A DNA stretch of 6,326 bases, taken from the NCBI GenBank assembly GCA_025057715.1, contig JANWVD010000052.1:1-6326 (forward strand), read 5' to 3'. This DNA is from Aquificaceae bacterium (GTDB lineage: Bacteria; Aquificota; Aquificia; Aquificales; Aquificaceae). The position numbers and the translations under genes are program-made. Under the pieces are notes generated by a model that was given only the letters and a program-made list of their open reading frames with translations, was not told the origin of the DNA and did no database searches. How positions within the stretch are numbered: position 1 is the stretch's first letter; every line of letters begins with the position of its first letter. Shown one piece after another: positions 5,301-6,326 of the stretch.

Positions 5301-6033
5301 AAATCACCTCTTTTATCAGGCTTAGCTTTTGAGAAACTACCTCAATTACCTCTGTCGTAGTTAGCTTGGATTTGCTTTTGCCAGCTGCTAAGTTTGTCAC
5401 TATTGATATGTTTGCATAGCAAAGCCCTAACTCCCTTGCAAGCGTCGCTTCTGGGCCTGAGGTCATACCAACGATGCTTGCCCCCAGCTTTTCTAAAGCC
5501 ATTATCTCCGCCGGCGTTTCAAACCTTGGTCCATATGTGCAAGCATAAATTCCGCCCATTTTAAAGTCCGCTTTTAGCTCCTGCAGTATATTTTTGATGC
5601 TCTCTCTCATATAAAAGCAGTAAATGTCCGTGCAATCAACATGAACTACTGCACCTTCTCTTATAAGAGAAGCTGGAATATCCTCGCCTTCAACTTCTAA
5701 AGCTATGCCGTCATAGAATGTCTCGTGTATTGAGAAATTGATAATATCTTCAGGAACTACTATCTGCCCTATATTTAAGCTCTCATCTATCGCCCCAACT
5801 GCGGAAATTGCCAAAATTCTATCAACGCCTAACGTCTTAAGAGCCCAAAGATTGGCTTTGTATGGGACTTTGTGCGGTGGAAATGTATGATTTTCTGAGT
5901 GTCTTGCTATGAAAGCAATCCTATCCTGATAGATGTATATCTTACTCGACGGCTTTCCAAATGGAGTTATGAGCTCTCTTGATTCGACTTCAGGGATTGA
6001 ATAAAGCCCGCTTCCGCCAATTACGCCAAGCAT
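5227..6033 (-). CDS. mtnP: MTAP/PNP-family phosphorylase, probably acting on 6-oxopurines such as 5'-methylthioinosine
   Basis: Phosphorolytic cleavage of a (methylthio)purine nucleoside to base and sugar-1-phosphate, in purine and methionine salvage. The 268-residue protein opens with LGVIGGSGLYSI. It has the phosphate-site ARHSENHTFPPHKVPYKAN (43-61), GPRFETPAE (168-176) and GMTSGPEATLARE (189-201). The base-site motif is IVTNLAAGKS (211-220): Asn214 stands where adenosine-type MTAPs have the first Asp of VTDYD. That, and ACTYGPRFET with NLAAGKS, resembles methylthioinosine phosphorylase and 6-oxopurine phosphorylases. The usual R in the T..R..TF segment is missing (FSIHETF, 100-106). A C-terminal Cys-X-Cys (C256, C258) is like that in some thermophile relatives. 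I chose the ATG at 6033 over the TTG at 6045 because it gives the family's usual N terminus and because GAGGA at 6050-6046 precedes it. It overlaps the nth stop by 13 nt. The symbol marks the family, not proven specificity. Confidence 0.9.
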   Translation of the reverse strand: MLGVIGGSGLYSIPEVESRELITPFGKPSSKIYIYQDRIAFIARHSENHTFPPHKVPYKANLWALKTLGVDRILAISAVGAIDESLNIGQIVVPEDIINFSIHETFYDGIALEVEGEDIPASLIREGAVVHVDCTDIYCFYMRESIKNILQELKADFKMGGIYACTYGPRFETPAEIMALEKLGASIVGMTSGPEATLARELGLCYANISIVTNLAAGKSKSKLTTTEVIEVVSQKLSLIKEVIFKMADDFGYKSCDCGKYLQEARVG

Positions 6034-6326
6034 CTTGAAGGGCAATCCTCAAATAGTGGACACTCATCGTGCTTTGGTCTTCTTGCAGTGCATATATACC
6101 TTCCAAGTAAAATAAGCAAATTCGATACCTTTCCCCACTGCTCTTGGTCAAACAAGTTCATCAAGTCGACCTCAATTTTTGCCGGGTCTTTGTGCTTAGT
6201 AAGACCAAGCCTTTGACTAACTCTTGTGACATGCGTATCGACCGCAATCCCTTCATTTTTGCCAAAAGCGTTATAAAGAATCACATTTGCGCTTTTTCTA
6301 CCAATTCCCGGAATCTCAAGAAGTCT
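6021..6326 (-). CDS. nth: endonuclease III, C-terminal part (5' end outside window)
   Basis: A bifunctional DNA glycosylase/AP lyase that removes oxidised pyrimidines in base excision repair. The window holds the last 101 residues. The helix-hairpin-helix IPGIGRKSANVIL contains the Lys equivalent to E. coli Lys120 (nucleophile), and VDTHVTRVSQRLGL contains the Asp equivalent to Asp138. The C-terminal iron-sulfur region reads LGRYICTARRPKHDECPLFEDC, followed by PSRC. Compared with the standard C-X6-C-X2-C-X5-C ligands, the first, third and fourth Cys are in place but the second is His (K-H-D-E-C), and an extra Cys comes four residues after the last. The cluster may be ligated by 3 Cys plus His, use the extra Cys, or be unstable. 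The gene ends at TAA 6021-6023, overlapping the phosphorylase start, so the two are probably co-transcribed. Confidence 0.93.
   Translation of the reverse strand, partial: RLLEIPGIGRKSANVILYNAFGKNEGIAVDTHVTRVSQRLGLTKHKDPAKIEVDLMNLFDQEQWGKVSNLLILLGRYICTARRPKHDECPLFEDCPSRCLA
6046..6050 (-). promoter_or_regulatory. Shine-Dalgarno-like GAGGA for the phosphorylase gene
   Basis: GAGGA on the - strand lies within the last codons of nth, 12 nt before the ATG at 6033 and directly against the alternative TTG at 6045. The spacing excludes the TTG and is long but usable for the ATG, so it helps decide the start. It is the only recognisable Shine-Dalgarno-like site at a sensible distance from a start in this window. 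Confidence 0.4.

Noticed and set aside
6043..6045. TTG as start of the phosphorylase gene (272 residues)
   Set aside because: The ATG 12 nt downstream gives the usual family N terminus, and the GAGGA motif touches the TTG, leaving no spacing.

Overview
The window comes from a diderm (Gram-negative type) bacterium with a very compact genome. The evidence is a pair of LptF/LptG-type lipopolysaccharide export permeases, bacterial rsmA, tpiA and nth genes, ATG/GTG starts and bacterial -10 boxes. The lineage cannot be fixed from this sequence. The dense packing, the near-absence of Shine-Dalgarno sites and an ATP-citrate-lyase-like CoA-ligase alpha subunit would fit a small-genome anaerobe, autotroph or thermophile, but that is inference.

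Layout. The strand switches between four blocks. (1) + strand, 1-1219: the 3' end of an lptF-like gene overlaps an lptG-like gene. (2) - strand, read from 3658 down to 1175: rsmA (ksgA), a succinyl-CoA-synthetase-alpha family gene and tpiA. (3) + strand, 3673-5300: a short, divergent YaaA/DUF328-like gene and a polyprenyl-phosphate type GT2 glycosyltransferase. (4) - strand, read from 6326 down to 5227: the 3' part of nth (endonuclease III) and an MTAP/5'-methylthioinosine-phosphorylase-like gene. Both convergent junctions overlap (45 and 74 nt) and the one divergent junction is 14 nt. Only 35 of 6326 bases lie outside predicted coding sequence, so there is no gene-free stretch to describe. 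No tRNA, rRNA, CRISPR array or insertion sequence was seen.

How it works together. This is mostly housekeeping: envelope biogenesis (LptF/G, lipid-linked sugar transfer), central carbon metabolism (TpiA, the CoA ligase), ribosome maturation (RsmA), DNA repair (Nth) and purine/methionine salvage (phosphorylase). No new multi-gene system is evident.

Most notable observations. The four genes whose starts do not overlap an upstream gene each have a -10-like hexamer 5-7 nt before the start codon and no usable Shine-Dalgarno site, which suggests leaderless mRNAs. Two of these boxes overlap head to head in the 14-nt rsmA/yaaA gap. A GC-rich perfect hairpin lies inside the end of rsmA and encodes its unusual tail. 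The glycosyltransferase has a low-complexity tail coinciding exactly with the segment antisense to the phosphorylase gene. The endonuclease III has His in place of one cluster-ligating Cys.
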